Assembly (NCBI GenBank): GCA_002102555.1
Contig: MCFL01000021.1
Coordinates: forward strand, 354,545 to 418,544
Direction of reading: 5' to 3'
Length of the DNA: 64,000 bases
Source: Catenaria anguillulae PL171
Lineage: Eukaryota > Blastocladiomycota > Blastocladiomycetes > Blastocladiales > Catenariaceae
How positions within the stretch are numbered: the stretch's first letter is position 1; each line of letters starts with the position of its first letter. The position numbers and the translations under genes are program-made. Below the pieces are notes generated by a model. It was not told the DNA's origin. It saw only the letters and a list, made by a program, of their open reading frames with translations, and searched no databases. This document shows, piece after piece, positions 31,575-42,718 of the stretch.

Positions 31575-32234
31575 TTAGCAGTCACGAGTTCTTGGAGCCA
31601 ATCCAGGAATCACAGTGGACAGTATCGACATGACCTGGCCCAATCGTTTCCGAAGTCCTGCAGCGTCCTCCTTGGCTCTTTCCAACTCTCTACCTTGTTT
31701 CTCGACGGCCTCCAATAGCTGCCTCTGGCGCCGAATCGATTCCGCCGACATCTTGTCGAGCTTGCGTTCGAGTTCCTTATTCTTTTCTTGCTCAGACATG
31801 GCAACCCACCGTGCGCGGCAGCTTTCGGCAAACAACAAACGTGTCAGGCGCTCCAAGTCATGCCGAGACAGGGCGTCCAGATCGGGCGGCAGGTCTGGGA
31901 GCGCGGTGATTCTTGCCGACGGTTCCTGGCTGCTGCTGCTGTCATCGCTGTCATAAAGGAAGGCACGGTTCACAGGAGTTCGAGATTTGGTGGCAAGACG
32001 CGTGAGTGTCGACGAATGGTCGGCATCACGGTTGACAAATGTATCGTCGGAGCTGTTGGAAGATACGGAAGGTGATTTGGTTCTTGTATCGGAAAAGTGG
32101 AGCTGGGTGGGAACAGTCGATGCAAGCGATGACTTACGCAAAGGAATCGGTTCCACATCTGGGTCAACGGGGAATGGCTCATGGCGGTGGAGCCGAAAAG
32201 ACCGCGGAAGGGAGTTGTAGTTTGGCGTTGACAT
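31575..32234 (-). CDS. Tandem small-protein family, copy 3 (unknown function)
   Basis: A 219-residue single-exon protein. The start is the ATG at 32234 (MSTPNYNSLPRSF); a longer frame to 32294 opens only with TTG and is not used. The N-terminal half has Ser/Thr/Asp-rich stretches (SVSSNSSDDTF, YDSDDSSSSQE). The shared motif is LDALSRHDLERLTRLLFAES, followed by a strongly predicted coiled coil of about 80 residues (EQEKNKELERKLDKMSAES...). It is the clearest coiled coil of the three and gives the best view of the family pattern. Confidence 0.65.
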   Translation of the reverse strand: MSTPNYNSLPRSFRLHRHEPFPVDPDVEPIPLRKSSLASTVPTQLHFSDTRTKSPSVSSNSSDDTFVNRDADHSSTLTRLATKSRTPVNRAFLYDSDDSSSSQEPSARITALPDLPPDLDALSRHDLERLTRLLFAESCRARWVAMSEQEKNKELERKLDKMSAESIRRQRQLLEAVEKQGRELERAKEDAAGLRKRLGQVMSILSTVIPGLAPRTRDC

Positions 32235-32770
32235 TGGTGTTTCTCTGAAGGTGTGTGTATGCGTAAGATGGACGATTTGCTGATGGAGGTACAAGTGGGC
32301 GGTGGTTCACTCTTATTTTCAGCTTTTTGTCAACAAACCATATGTGCAACATTGGCGTTCATTTTTCCTGTGCAATCATCAATACCAGTACCATGAAGTG
32401 CCAATATAAGGTGGGTAGTGACAGCCTTCGACGGCATCCTTCGGCTCAAAGGACAAAATGTGCGAGATGAAGGTAGGGACGACTTTGGTATGCGACCGTG
32501 GCTCAAGCAGTCGGGAACGGAGCCTGTGAAAGAAATGACCGCTGTTCAGGCTCGTGTGGACTCATTTCCAGCCAAAACTGTACCTGCCAGGCATTTCCAT
32601 TATGTGGCTCTCTATACACAATGCGAGATGGCTTGCGCGTGGTCTTGGTACGAACTTGCACGAGTTTGTCTGTTCCCACAGTCCAGCGAAGAAATCTCCT
32701 GTGCCAACGGCTGCAAAGAAAATGACTACACGGCCTAACTTACATTGGCCCGAAGAACAGATACGCAGAA
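32235..32770. other. Intergenic spacer, no supported gene
   Basis: A short plus-strand frame (32418-32738) has no recognisable domain and is not accepted. Confidence 0.5.
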
Positions 32771-35726
32771 TTACATTAAGCCAAACCCTTCAATGTTCTC
32801 CAGAGCCTTCTGGAGCAACGTTTCGAGCTTGCTTGGTGACGAGTATTCGGGGAGCAACAGCACATTGAAGCACGTGTGAGCTGATGGGAGGCGGTCCGAG
32901 TCTGGCCCTTGGCGCATGACAACAACAGTGACACGGCCGAGTCCTCCAACTGGAGAGCGATCGGACCCAGTGACGAAAAACAGGAAGCGGCGCTGGTCCA
33001 CTTTCGACATGGATCGAATCGCATGCCACAATGACCTGTCAACAATGGTTGGTAATCGAGCGAAAACGATGGCACCACCAGCAAATCTGGAACGTACTCA
33101 ACAATTGGTGTCTCGTGAGAGTATCCACCATCATAGATTGCCTGCGTCTCCAGCGCATCAATGTCCAACTCATCCTCGCCAAGTACGACATGGTGCAGCT
33201 CCTCGGCACGAAACAAATGCTTGATGGACGATTCCGCCGTCACCGCGGCAAATCCACGCTGAAAGGCTTGGAACGAGCGAGACACGCGAACGTTCAAATG
33301 ATAGTCCAACAGCTTTTCCATGTAAAGCTTGCGGTTGTCATTGGTCAGGTCCACGCTTGCGCCGTTTGGAATGAGCTCCACGACGGTTCGTGCACCGCCA
33401 CCCAATCGTTCTTCCTCGACTGTGAATGTGCGACAGTATGTGGATTGCACGTCGCCTTGAAAATTTGCAAGCGTACGCATGCCTTGAGCGAGTTGCGGGT
33501 CAATCTCGGCAAGGTCGTCAATGGTCAGCGGTTCGCCAAGTAGCTTCTTGAACAAGACGAGAGGAAAGTGGACTTGGAGGACGATCTGCAGGACGAAGGG
33601 AATGAGAAGTGTGTCCCTCCCTATTTGCACGAGAAACGCACCGAGTTGTACAGCGCGACCCCACACACTTTCCCAGCCAGCTCATATTCTTCTTCTGTCC
33701 GGGCGTCTGACGATGCGCCACTTTCAACGTTGTCTGCGGGTACGTCTGACGTGGTTTGACCAGAGAACGCAACAACATCGGGTACAAACCAAGCCACTGC
33801 ATCCCCTGCTCCGGCTGCAGCAAACATGCCGTACACGGGATCAAGCAACCCGCGCATCACCAGCGCAAGCAATTCACGTGCAACACCGCCCTCATCCACA
33901 CCTGGCTCACCCACAAACGAGACTCGTAGTTGCTTGCGAAGGTCGCGCCGGTCGCTAACGCCCGCCAACTGGACAAGTGTGTCGCGCACGGCATGGTCAC
34001 GGCGGACAACGAGGTCGAGGTATGGACTTTGGACGCCGACAAAAAGTGCCCGGAAGAACGTGGCCTGCAAGTGGTGCCGCATGTGCACCAGTGACTCGAT
34101 ACGTAAGAGGTCGGATTTTGATGCTGGGTTCAGAATGAATGGGTAATGGGCAAGGGCGAGAGGCTGAGGCTCGTTCATGGCGCTAACAGGAGGTGACGAT
34201 TTCCAGCGCAGGTATTCCGCGCGCGGCGAAAAGTAGGCATTGATGTCCGGATGATAAAACGTGGCGTATGGGAGCAGAGAGTATTTGCGGTTGATAGTGT
34301 CTGGAACAGTGGCAAGCATTTGGAACAAATAATGTCAGCGCAGTCAGCTCGGAACAGCACCGCCAAGGACGACGAACCAATGACTTTGAGAGCCTTGATG
34401 GCATGAACCGCTCCTGGGTCCACAACAGCACCCTCATCCTCGTTTTCATCATCGACATCCTCCAAGTTGGAGCATGGCCGAAAGCAAGCAGAAATGGTGG
34501 CATGAATACCAGCAACAAGCCGTTGAATGACCAGGACGCCTTGTGCTCGGTTTGGTGTCCCCTTATGTGCGAGGATCCAGCGGGCTACTTCAGGATGTGT
34601 TGACGACGGCAATCGATGCAACAATTCGCACATTCCTACAGCAAGTCCAATCGGTAACCGATCCATGTCGCAATTGAACGGTTGAGCATCAAGATTTGAA
34701 ATGGGTCCAGCTTGAGCGGCTGGGAGACAAGTTGGTGGCGGCGGAGCGTCAGGATCCCACATGAAGAAGAATGAGAGTAGAATTGGAATCACGCCAGCGT
34801 GAATGGATTCGAGTCCAAGAGTAAACTGATCAAGGAATTCGGCCCAGCCTTCCATGAAAGGTAATTGGTGCTCGGAAACGGCAATAGAAAGCTGATGGAG
34901 ATAGTGTAAATCGAGACCGGGGACTTGAGTTGTGGAATGGACGGATTCGATAGTGAGTGATGGGACAAGTAAACCGCGCAAGTGGGCTGTCGTCGAGAAC
35001 GAATCACTCCATGACGTGGGTAAGACAAGCAGCCCTTCCGATGGCCTTTCGCTGGCGGCTTTGGGCTGGACCACATCTTGCGACTTGTTGATGAATCGGG
35101 TCACGAGTCGGCGGACGCGCGAGTCTGTGAACTCCTCCCACCCACGCCTGTATGGGCCTGGCATATCGTCACAACTCCATTCAACTTCGCTTGACTGATC
35201 TGGTGTGGTGGCGTTCGATGTCGAACCGTTTGCCGCTTCCGCTTCTTGGGACGTCCAAGTCGATTCCTCACCACATCGTAACCAAAGAGGACCAGTTGAA
35301 GCGAGAACGATCGCTAGTCGGGATACCTCTGGTAGCTGAATATCTCCTCGGCGGTTTTCGTAGCGCTGCAAGTAGAGCGCACACAACGGCGAGTGCGGCA
35401 TTGACGGTGAACGTTGCGCGTCGTGATGTTGGGCATGCTGGCGCCGTGGGCAACCTCGGGTGAGTAGAGAGTAGTATCTTGAAAAAGAATCCCTTGCCTT
35501 TCATTAGATTGGTTGGTAGCCAACATTCGGTTCTCAATGGCGCTTGGAGGTACACATACTTTTGGATCAGCTCATCATACTTTGTGTTGGCGCCACTAGG
35601 GAGAGGCAACGAAGGAGCCAGTGGGCCGTTCGCTGTCGGTGCAGCAGCGCACTGATTGTTGTTCATGATTGGTATGGTATTGGTAAATGCTAAGGGTTCG
35701 CTATTTACATATTCCGTTGAGTGCAT
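32771..35726 (-). CDS. UBE3A-like HECT E3 ubiquitin ligase with AZUL-type N-terminus
   Basis: Transfers ubiquitin through a Cys thioester. Five exons (35726-35560, about 35477-34378, 34300-33642, 33585-33098, 33035-32771) splice in frame to about 892 residues. Exons 1-2 join to an AZUL-like helix pair: LIQKYYSLLTRGC and SPLCALYLQRYENRRGD resemble the two ends of the UBE3A AZUL zinc finger, but the zinc-ligand middle is unusual. A ~430-residue helical middle region leads to the HECT N-lobe (FVGEPGVDEGGVARELLAL) and the E2-binding region (HFPLVLFKKLLGEPLTIDDL). The C-lobe has FVTGSDRSPVGGLG and the catalytic Cys in LPSAHTCFNVLLLPEYSS. AZUL plus HECT is the UBE3A arrangement. An ATG at 35666 is an alternative start. 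Divergent from the next gene, 212 bp apart. Confidence 0.85.
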
Positions 35727-35937
35727 GGCGACTGCTCTCCCCGGCAGCCGTCAAACGGTCGCCACTCCATTTAAATACTCTGGTGCACACACACGTTCGT
35801 GCCACCGATCATGTCAGTTTGGCGTTTGTTCACAGATGTGTTTAGTACAGATGAAGTGGGTGGGCATGGATAGCCTGAAATCGGCGAAAAACCTTGCGGG
35901 ATCCACATTGACCATCAGGAGTTGCCGCAAACACCCA

Positions 35938-38197
35938 ATGAAATGCATCATGCTGAAGCGTATACATGCCTACGTTCGCTCCGCAATTGTCCTGTGTGCC
36001 TTTTGTGTTTCTTGGGCAGCCATCATCGGTCAAGCAAACTGGCAATTCGAAAATGGACCTGAGCTAAAAGGACGACCAGGCTCACTTGGATACAGTCGCA
36101 AACGCGGGTTTCGGGGATTCGTACTCGTAGTACTCTGGTTGTTGCTTGCGACAATCACATATCAACATTTTGGGCTCATCTTCCCAGCCGTCAAGATCAA
36201 GGTACTCGGCCACACGGGAAGGTGGGAATGGAATCGAGCGACGCTCGTGTGGGGCCTCGTCTTTGGGACCATCATACTTGTTCGCTTCGTTATTCATGCT
36301 GTTTGCTATTCTGGGTACTCGCCCACGCTCATACGGCCCTTGACAACCCGTGATGGTGATTTTGCGTTGGGTATGCCGAATCTCGCTTTTCATGCATCTG
36401 CGAGAAGCTACAATCGTCGACCTTTGGCAAAATGATGTCGCGAAACAGAAACGTCGTGCCTCGCATGCGTCCTTGGTTATTTCATCACGATGGGGTATAT
36501 CACTGTGACTCGCAAGGGAGCACCAAATGCCACGCAAAATGGTTCTTCGACTGGGTCGAGCCCCACGACTCAACCATTGGCACCCGGTTCAGGACAACAC
36601 AAGCAGCGTTGGGTCATTCTATTCTTTTTTGAGCTTGGCATCATTTCTTGGACAGCCCAAAGTCCACTGGTGAACAGTGTGCTATCTATCATCGCTGTCA
36701 GCACTCTTGGCGTTTGTGTGCTCGCCATCCTCGGTTACTCAATCATTTGGCTGGGACGACTGGAGAGCAATGGTCTGTTGGGTACTGTCAAAGACAGCTA
36801 TGACCTTGCTGTGCTGATGTTTTTCGGTGCGCCAAGCTTTGAGAACTATGTCCACACAGGCAGCGGCTGACTTGAATCGCCATTGTAGGAATCCTCCTCA
36901 TGCGGATCGTGAGTCGATTGACTGACGTTCTCACGGGCCGTCTGGTTTTTGGAACCAGTGGACTCGGCTTTCTTGTCGAATTGCTGTCGCCGCTCGTTTT
37001 TGGGTGCATCATGATCCTCTCAACACTACTGATGGACTTCTGTGCACCAATCGTATTCCCACGCCGGCCCGCCAAGTGGATGACATTTGTTGCTCGTTTT
37101 GCGCAAGAGCTCTTTACTGCAGGCGCGGGATACTCGTCATTCAAATCTGTCAACACGATTGTCGTATACTGTGTCTGGTCCATGATTTCAGTTTGCATTT
37201 TCGATACTGGGTTTGCGCACGACGTTTGGACCACTGTTCGAGGTGTTCAAAAGACGGTGGTCCGATTCCAGCGGCAAAAGATGAACGAGTCCAACAGCAG
37301 TATTGCAATTGAGCAAGAGACTCGATCGGATCCAGTAGGCAAGGAGTCACCCGAGGACGCGGTTGCGTTGGTCGTGCGGACAGAGGCTGATCCGAGCAGC
37401 CCGAGTGTGTCGCAGGGTGATTCGTCCTCCCTATTGCCGGAAACCTACGTTGCCCGGTTTGGGAGCACATCAAGGACGAGTGCCAATTCCAGTCCGAGTC
37501 AGACTCGGGTACATGACTCAGTTTCCATCTGGCCTTGCTGACGCTCTTGGTTGCTGACTGGTTCCCACTGAATCAACAGAAGTTCACCCTACCACGCCCA
37601 AAGTCACCCAGTTCATTTCGTATGCGTCTCGGAACGGCAGCAACGGCCCTGCTCAAAACTCGACCAATCATCCCCGACCAGGCTCTTCTTTACGCACAAC
37701 AAATTGAGCGGGCACAATTCAGTCTCCTTGCCCGCCTTTGCTGCATCTCGTGCTTTGTCGCGATTGTCTTGATTGATCCAGAGACTCACTTTTCGTCTGA
37801 GGCAACCCTCAGTCCGCTCTTGATGGTCGCTTGCACGAGCGTGGCTTCACTCTTACCGTGGCCCCTCGTCATTGTACGTGTGCTGCGAATCAAGGCACAG
37901 CGAGCCACAGACCTCGCCAGGAGAGAGTCGCTTAATGCGGCAAATAGTACCAATGGCGGTGGAATCGCCTCAGCGACCTCAGGATTGGACGTACAGAAAT
38001 CCGCGAGCGATGCCGCGCCAACAGCCCCAACTACTAGAACCGACGAGGCAGCGACGACAATGTCGCCGCGGATAGCTCATAATGCTGGCGTATTTACCAT
38101 GTGCCGCATAGACTTGTGGGATAGTGGTGCATTGACATTTATCATGTCCATGATTTCCATGTTGATTATGTGCAAGTTTGGACCCCTTGATATGTGA
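35938..38197 (+). CDS. Many-pass membrane protein of unknown function
   Basis: A multi-exon gene. Firm junctions are introns 36827-36888 (GTGCGC...TTGTAG, phase 1) and 37509-37579 (GTACAT...CAACAG, phase 0). A further intron between about 36430 and 36540 is needed but not placed. About ten hydrophobic helices are visible, including AIVLCAFCVSWAAII, GFVLVVLWLLLATITY, LVWGLVFGTIILVRFVI, WVILFFFELGIISWTA, VLSIIAVSTLGVCVLAILGY, LAVLMFFGILLMRIV, LVFGCIMILSTLLMDF, TIVVYCVWSMISVCIF, LLARLCCISCFVAIVLI, LMVACTSVASLLPWPLVI and LTFIMSMISMLIMCKF. Two soluble Ser/Asn-rich loops lie at about 37285-37640 and 37895-38095. No transporter or receptor signature is recognised. Start at 35938; an in-frame ATG at 35950 is also possible. 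Confidence 0.55.
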
Positions 38198-38317
38198 CGG
38201 ATTCAGCTTTACAAATAGATTGTACACAAAGCTGACAAAAGTAGACGAAACGGAGGCGGGCGATGATGGAATACATGCATGAAAAAACAATTGACAACAC
38301 AACGGACACAATTGTGC

Positions 38318-40444
38318 TCAAAACTTGAACTCCCGACGTTGCCTGCCACTTGATGCACTTTGTCCAGCACCTCCCCTCGACGACTGAGTCCCACTTGCCT
38401 GCTGTTGCTGCAGCTGCCTTTCCCGCTCGCGCTCACGTTGCTGCTCACGCTGCCTGCGCTTTGCCTGCTCGTCGGCCGATCCGCCTGCACCCGTCATAGG
38501 CGTCTCGGTCTCAGTCCCTGGTGCCTGTCTACGGCGAATGTCATACACGACATCGGATCCCATCATGGTTCCGCGCGCAGCTGCCGACCGGCTCGCCGAC
38601 TCGCCAACAACCGTGTACAGCTCGCGCGGCGGCAGCGGCGTTTCGGTCGTGTATCCAGCGGCGTAAGCAGCGTTGGTCGCGGACAACGACGGATCGGGCC
38701 CAGCACCGGCGGCATTGGGTGGCGCCATGAGTCCGGCCACGTACTCTTGCAACTCCATTTCCATCTCCTCGTCCTCTGCACCAAAGGACGTGATAGCCTC
38801 CTCCCTCGGTGGCATTTGCGGTGCTTGCCCCGACCCGGCATGATCCAGCTCCATGGGCTCGTCCTCCTCGCTCGCAATCTCGTCATCATCGTCACTGTCC
38901 TGATCCATGTCCTCATCACTATCACTGTCGTCCGCACGCCTCTCCATCTCTCCCCACAACCCGCCGCGCCAAGCGTTCGCAGCCTCTCTGTACGCCACCA
39001 TGGGGTCGTAGGCATGCCCGTACACGTCGCCATAGAGCGGGCGGCCATACTCATCAACGGGCGGCTTTCCCCACCCGCCCGGATGAAACCCCCACATGCA
39101 CCCAGGCGGCAAGGGCGCGTTAAGGCCCGGGATCTTGAGCCCCGGGTAGCTCGGCGGCGGGCCGTACCGCTGCATGTTAAAGAGAAACGGCGGCGGGGCG
39201 CCGCCGCCTTCGGGCATGCCCAGCGCTTGCTTGAGCGCATCCGACAGCGGCGCGCCCGGGCGCACGTGCTTGAGCTTGGCTTCAAACTCTTTGCCCTCAA
39301 AGTACACGTCGCCAAACGAGGTCAAGTCGGGCTTGGTTTGCCACTTGAAGAAGGCGGCGTGCAACTTGGCATAGTCGATGACGAGCTTGCCCATCTTTGG
39401 CTGCACGCGCTCGCGCGTCTTTTGCTTGAGCTTTGTGCCGTCCTTGTCAAGCGATTCGCGCATTTCGAGAATGCCCGTGGCCAGGATGAAATCGGGCAGC
39501 TTGAAGGCGGATTTCTCGAGGCCGCGCTTGTTTTGCAGGTACTTGCGCTTTTGCGCCCAGTGTTGAGGCACGGGGATGGTGTTGCGAGTGGATTTGATGT
39601 CAATGAGGAGTTTCGGGTCGGGCGCTGTAACGTCAACCCACTGCGGTAGGGAATACCAGAGAAATCATCAAGTGTGAGTGAGACTGTTGAATGGCAAGAA
39701 AAAAAGGCATGAGAGGAGGGAGGCGAACCTCAACGACTTCGGGCTTGTCGACCAACTGTTTCAGCTCGGCCACCGTCAATCGCGCCGCCCGCCGCAACTT
39801 GCGATTGCTCATCTCGTTGCCGTCGCCGTCCTCGTTATCGCTAGAACTGTCGCTGTCGGATCCGTGTCCGTCGCCTTGATCACCACCATTGGCGACATCA
39901 TCTGCATCGGCCATGGTCACGTCGCCATCAGCGTCTTGGGCTGGGGCGGCTTCAAATTTGGCAAACACGGAGCCGAAATAGTCGGCGAGGGATGGGGCGG
40001 TAGCCTCTGATTGATTGGGGTTGTCGACGTCGGGATCATCATCGTGACGGACGCCGGCGGAGGAGACGGAAGCTGAGGTGGCCGTGTCGGCGGATGCGAG
40101 GTGCGAGAGAATGATGGACGTGTCGGGAACGTATTCGATTTCAACATTGGCGGGAAGCAAGGATGGCGATGCGTTTGGTTGCTTCTGATAAGGATCAGGG
40201 AAGGTTGGCATGAGCAAATTAAGGCACAGGATTCACTGCGACATGATGGGCGACAAACCTTTTGATCGTCTGCGGATGCACCACCAGCAGCAGCAGCAGC
40301 AGCAGCGGCGGCGGCGGCGGCCTCACTACCCTTTTTCTTCTTGCGGCGCTGCTTCTTGGGCCGATTGTCGCGGGCGTTGGCACCTGCAGACGAGGTGCTG
40401 TCATTGAGGTGGTGGTCGTGGCCGTGGTCGTGGTCGTGATCCAT
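38318..40444 (-). CDS. SF3B2: Splicing factor 3B subunit 2 (SAP145/Cus1)
   Basis: Component of the U2 snRNP SF3b complex that helps anchor U2 to the branch site. Three exons (40444-40259, 40184-39729, 39640-38318) splice in frame to 654 residues. The N-terminus is His/Asp-, Lys- and Ala-rich; exon 2 is acidic. The conserved core starts at exon 3 with DVTAPDPKLLIDIKSTRNTI and PQHWAQKRKYLQNKRG (DUF382). The PSP region follows (PGLNAPLPPGCMWGFHPGGW, PPVDEYGRPLYGDVYG). The C-terminus is acidic, then Arg/Glu/Gln-rich. The poly-Ala and His/Asp runs are encoded by CAG/GCN-type and GTG-type repeats. Confidence 0.93.
40284..40327 (-). repeat. Trinucleotide repeat tract encoding poly-Ala in SF3B2
   Basis: CAG/CGG runs on the + strand, read as GCN on the minus strand, encode about 12 Ala in the SF3B2 N-terminus. 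Confidence 0.8.
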
Positions 40445-40669
40445 GGCGCTTCTGTTTGTCTGGAGGGACAGTGCCGAAAATCGATGGGCAATCGTCAAAC
40501 AAATTCATTGGCAATCAACGACAAGCTTAGGACAAGAGGTAGAGGACGTATGTACGGCGGTCAATGTCGATGGTGGAACCGCGGCTTCGGCCGACGACGA
40601 CATGCTGATTGAACTGGACGAGAGTTGTTGCGTTCAGTTGATTTGGCGGTGCTGGCTTGGCCTAGGATG

Positions 40670-41160
40670 GAAAGGTCAAGGTGCATGGGGTTCTATCGAT
40701 ACCGAGTCAGCATTCAATTGATTTGCAGTATTAACAATGCAACACGTCTTTGTTACAATGCTGTATACTTACGTTCGCTCGTCGAGAAGATCGGCAAAGC
40801 GCAATCGGCGGCCAGCAGCATCCACTGGCAACCATGTTCATGTTCCTGCATCACGACCTGCCCAATCCCAGTCGCATCTCGGCTCAACTTGAACACCCTC
40901 CTTGTGCCAGCCCCACTTGCTCTTGAGGCTCGCGACATGCTGACAACAGTCCACACGTCAGGCAAGGTAATGGCGTCGCGGGTGCTCGCGGGCCAGCGCT
41001 CCGTCACTTCCACGCGACACATGCCCATTGAGCGTGTCCAACAACTTTCGACCCAGTGCTTTGCCTTTGACTGTTGTGATCGTCAGCGTGCCTCGCTCCA
41101 GCGAAACCGCATCGGATGCAGCACGCAGTTTCTGGCATCCGCCGCAACCGCATCGGTTCT
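40670..41160 (-). CDS. Possible small hypothetical gene, two exons, boundaries unclear
   Basis: A minus-strand block (about 41030-40770) encodes RVFKLSRDATGIGQVVMQEH and CQWMLLAADCALPIFSTSE and ends at a consensus GTAAGT donor at about 40773. An acceptor near 40693 gives a short tail to a stop. An upstream block in another frame (about 41130-41000, GTLTITTVKGKALGRKLLD) looks like the first strand of a C2-type domain, but this is weak. The join between blocks is not resolved and the start is unknown. The compositional feel is coding; family not recognised. Confidence 0.3.
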
Positions 41161-42074
41161 ATGAGAAGATAGCGACCTTAGATATTATTGTTGATTCGTT
41201 GTTCCATTGAGCTCAAGAGTTGTTTGATTATGGAGCCTTCAAACGAAATTGGTCGGGTGATATTGTTGGGCATTGTTTTGGACAAACTACGATGTGGATG
41301 CTTTGCAATCATGTATCAATGAACTAAACAGATGTTTGCATTTCCCAAGTTTCTATTCACAAATCCTCGAGGCCAGCCTCCAAATGAGTAATGTGAATGG
41401 CAAGAATGGGCGAGAATAAACGTGAGAGATGAGCACAGATTGGGCTTTGGCTAATCGATCAAGGTTGATGGCATTGCATTATGCAATTCCCACAGACCAC
41501 ACATGGATTTCAGGCAGGGAGTGGGCGAGCATTGCTTCGCCCACATCAAAACTGGTAGTGCTCGGCACTTTGAGTGCGGCTCAGTTTCCGGACATAATGA
41601 TGTCCCTTCAGCCCTCCAGGTGGTACCAAACTTGACAGCGAGCCTCAAATCATGGTCTCTTTGGCATGGATGTGAAAACAAACTGGGAGATGGAATCCAT
41701 TGTTCAGGGACTGAGGAGTCCCAAGCTGTTGCCGCACCAACCAAGCGCGGGCCCAACGCGGTTTTGAGATATTTAATTTCATCCGCAACTTCACCGGCTT
41801 TTTCCTTTTGGGAAAGCCCAATTCAAGACACGTCACATTCATCCTTCAGCTCCGTTGTCCTTTCAAGTTTTGTTCGCAAACCGACGCGACGCAACGTGCA
41901 CACAAGCAACACTTGCTGAGTTCGGACTGACGGTTGCTTCTGGTCAAGCGCCAAGACATCTCTCGACCGTGGATGTATATAGTTGTCGCTCCACAATGCG
42001 TCCGGATCGGCAACAAGGAAGCACTTCAGATATGGTGGCTGTGCAAGTACCGAAAGTGATTCGAGCCACTTCGC
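41161..42074. other. Intergenic spacer, no supported gene
   Basis: Short frames on both strands have no recognisable domain. Confidence 0.45.
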
Positions 42075-42345
42075 TTTGCTCCCTCGAGCAACACCGATCT
42101 CCGCGCCACAGCCCAGCTGGCCTGTCCGTTTCCGAACCTCTTCGCCCTCCAAGTGCAACGCTTGGGCGAGTTTGTCGACTCGGTGGCCAGCAACGACAGC
42201 GACCAACTGCTCAACGAAATTGAGTACTTGGACTGCAGGCTCGAGCTCAAGCTTCAGCCATGGAAGGCCTTGGTCCACGTGTTGGACTTCTTTTTCCAGT
42301 TTGTTCACCTTTTTGCCCGAGTTTATAGCACAAAAACACATTACA
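42075..42345 (+). pseudogene. Isolated coding-like exon fragment
   Basis: The plus frame from about 42075 reads ACPFPNLFALQVQRLGEFVD, then an acidic helix and WKALVHVLDFFFQFVHLFAR. The composition looks like a real protein, with a regular amphipathic pattern, but a stop precedes it and no partner exon is found. It is either a remnant or one exon of a gene whose other parts I cannot see. Family not recognised. Confidence 0.25.
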
Positions 42346-42414
42346 TCCTAAGTGTTACACTACATGTGGGTAACATGATCCTGGTACGGGTCCATAACAG
42401 AACCCATTTAACTT

Positions 42415-42437
42415 GTTACAGGTCCCTGTAACGTTAC
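42415..42437. repeat. Overlapping short palindromes GTTACAGG/CCTGTAAC and GTAACGTTAC
   Basis: An 8-bp-arm palindrome with a 2-bp centre (42415-42432) shares its end with a 10-bp perfect palindrome (42428-42437). Related GTAAC/GTTAC words occur at 42353-42375, 42395 and 42430, suggesting a relic of a repetitive element. Confidence 0.55.
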
Positions 42438-42718
42438 CTACATCCCGGACTTGAGAGACGGGGAGATGAACGGCGACAAGACAGGAAGCAAGGTGGGGGC
42501 ATGGGCAGCATGGTCAGGGGTGTGAGGGTTGGTTTCAAGGTTTGCGAGGGGTTCATAGTAGCTTGGAGAGCCAAACATCGGCTTGTTTGGTTTCTGGGTA
42601 GGGCGGTTGTCACGAGCAAAGGAACATTGTGATGATACATTGGAGCTAGAACAGACACGGGGGGACACAGACAAAGTGCTCGTGACACAAACACTTTTCG
42701 CCGCAGCACGTCGACCCA

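Noticed and set aside
32418-32738. Plus-strand frame in the spacer before the HECT gene
   Set aside because: No domain, short, no neighbouring exons and ordinary composition for chance.
38360-39649. 429-codon plus-strand frame across SF3B2
   Set aside because: Antisense of the SF3B2 core, which has clear family motifs on the minus strand.
42361-42440. Possible transposon end from GTAAC/GTTAC words
   Set aside because: Short palindromes only; no matching partner end or target duplication was found.
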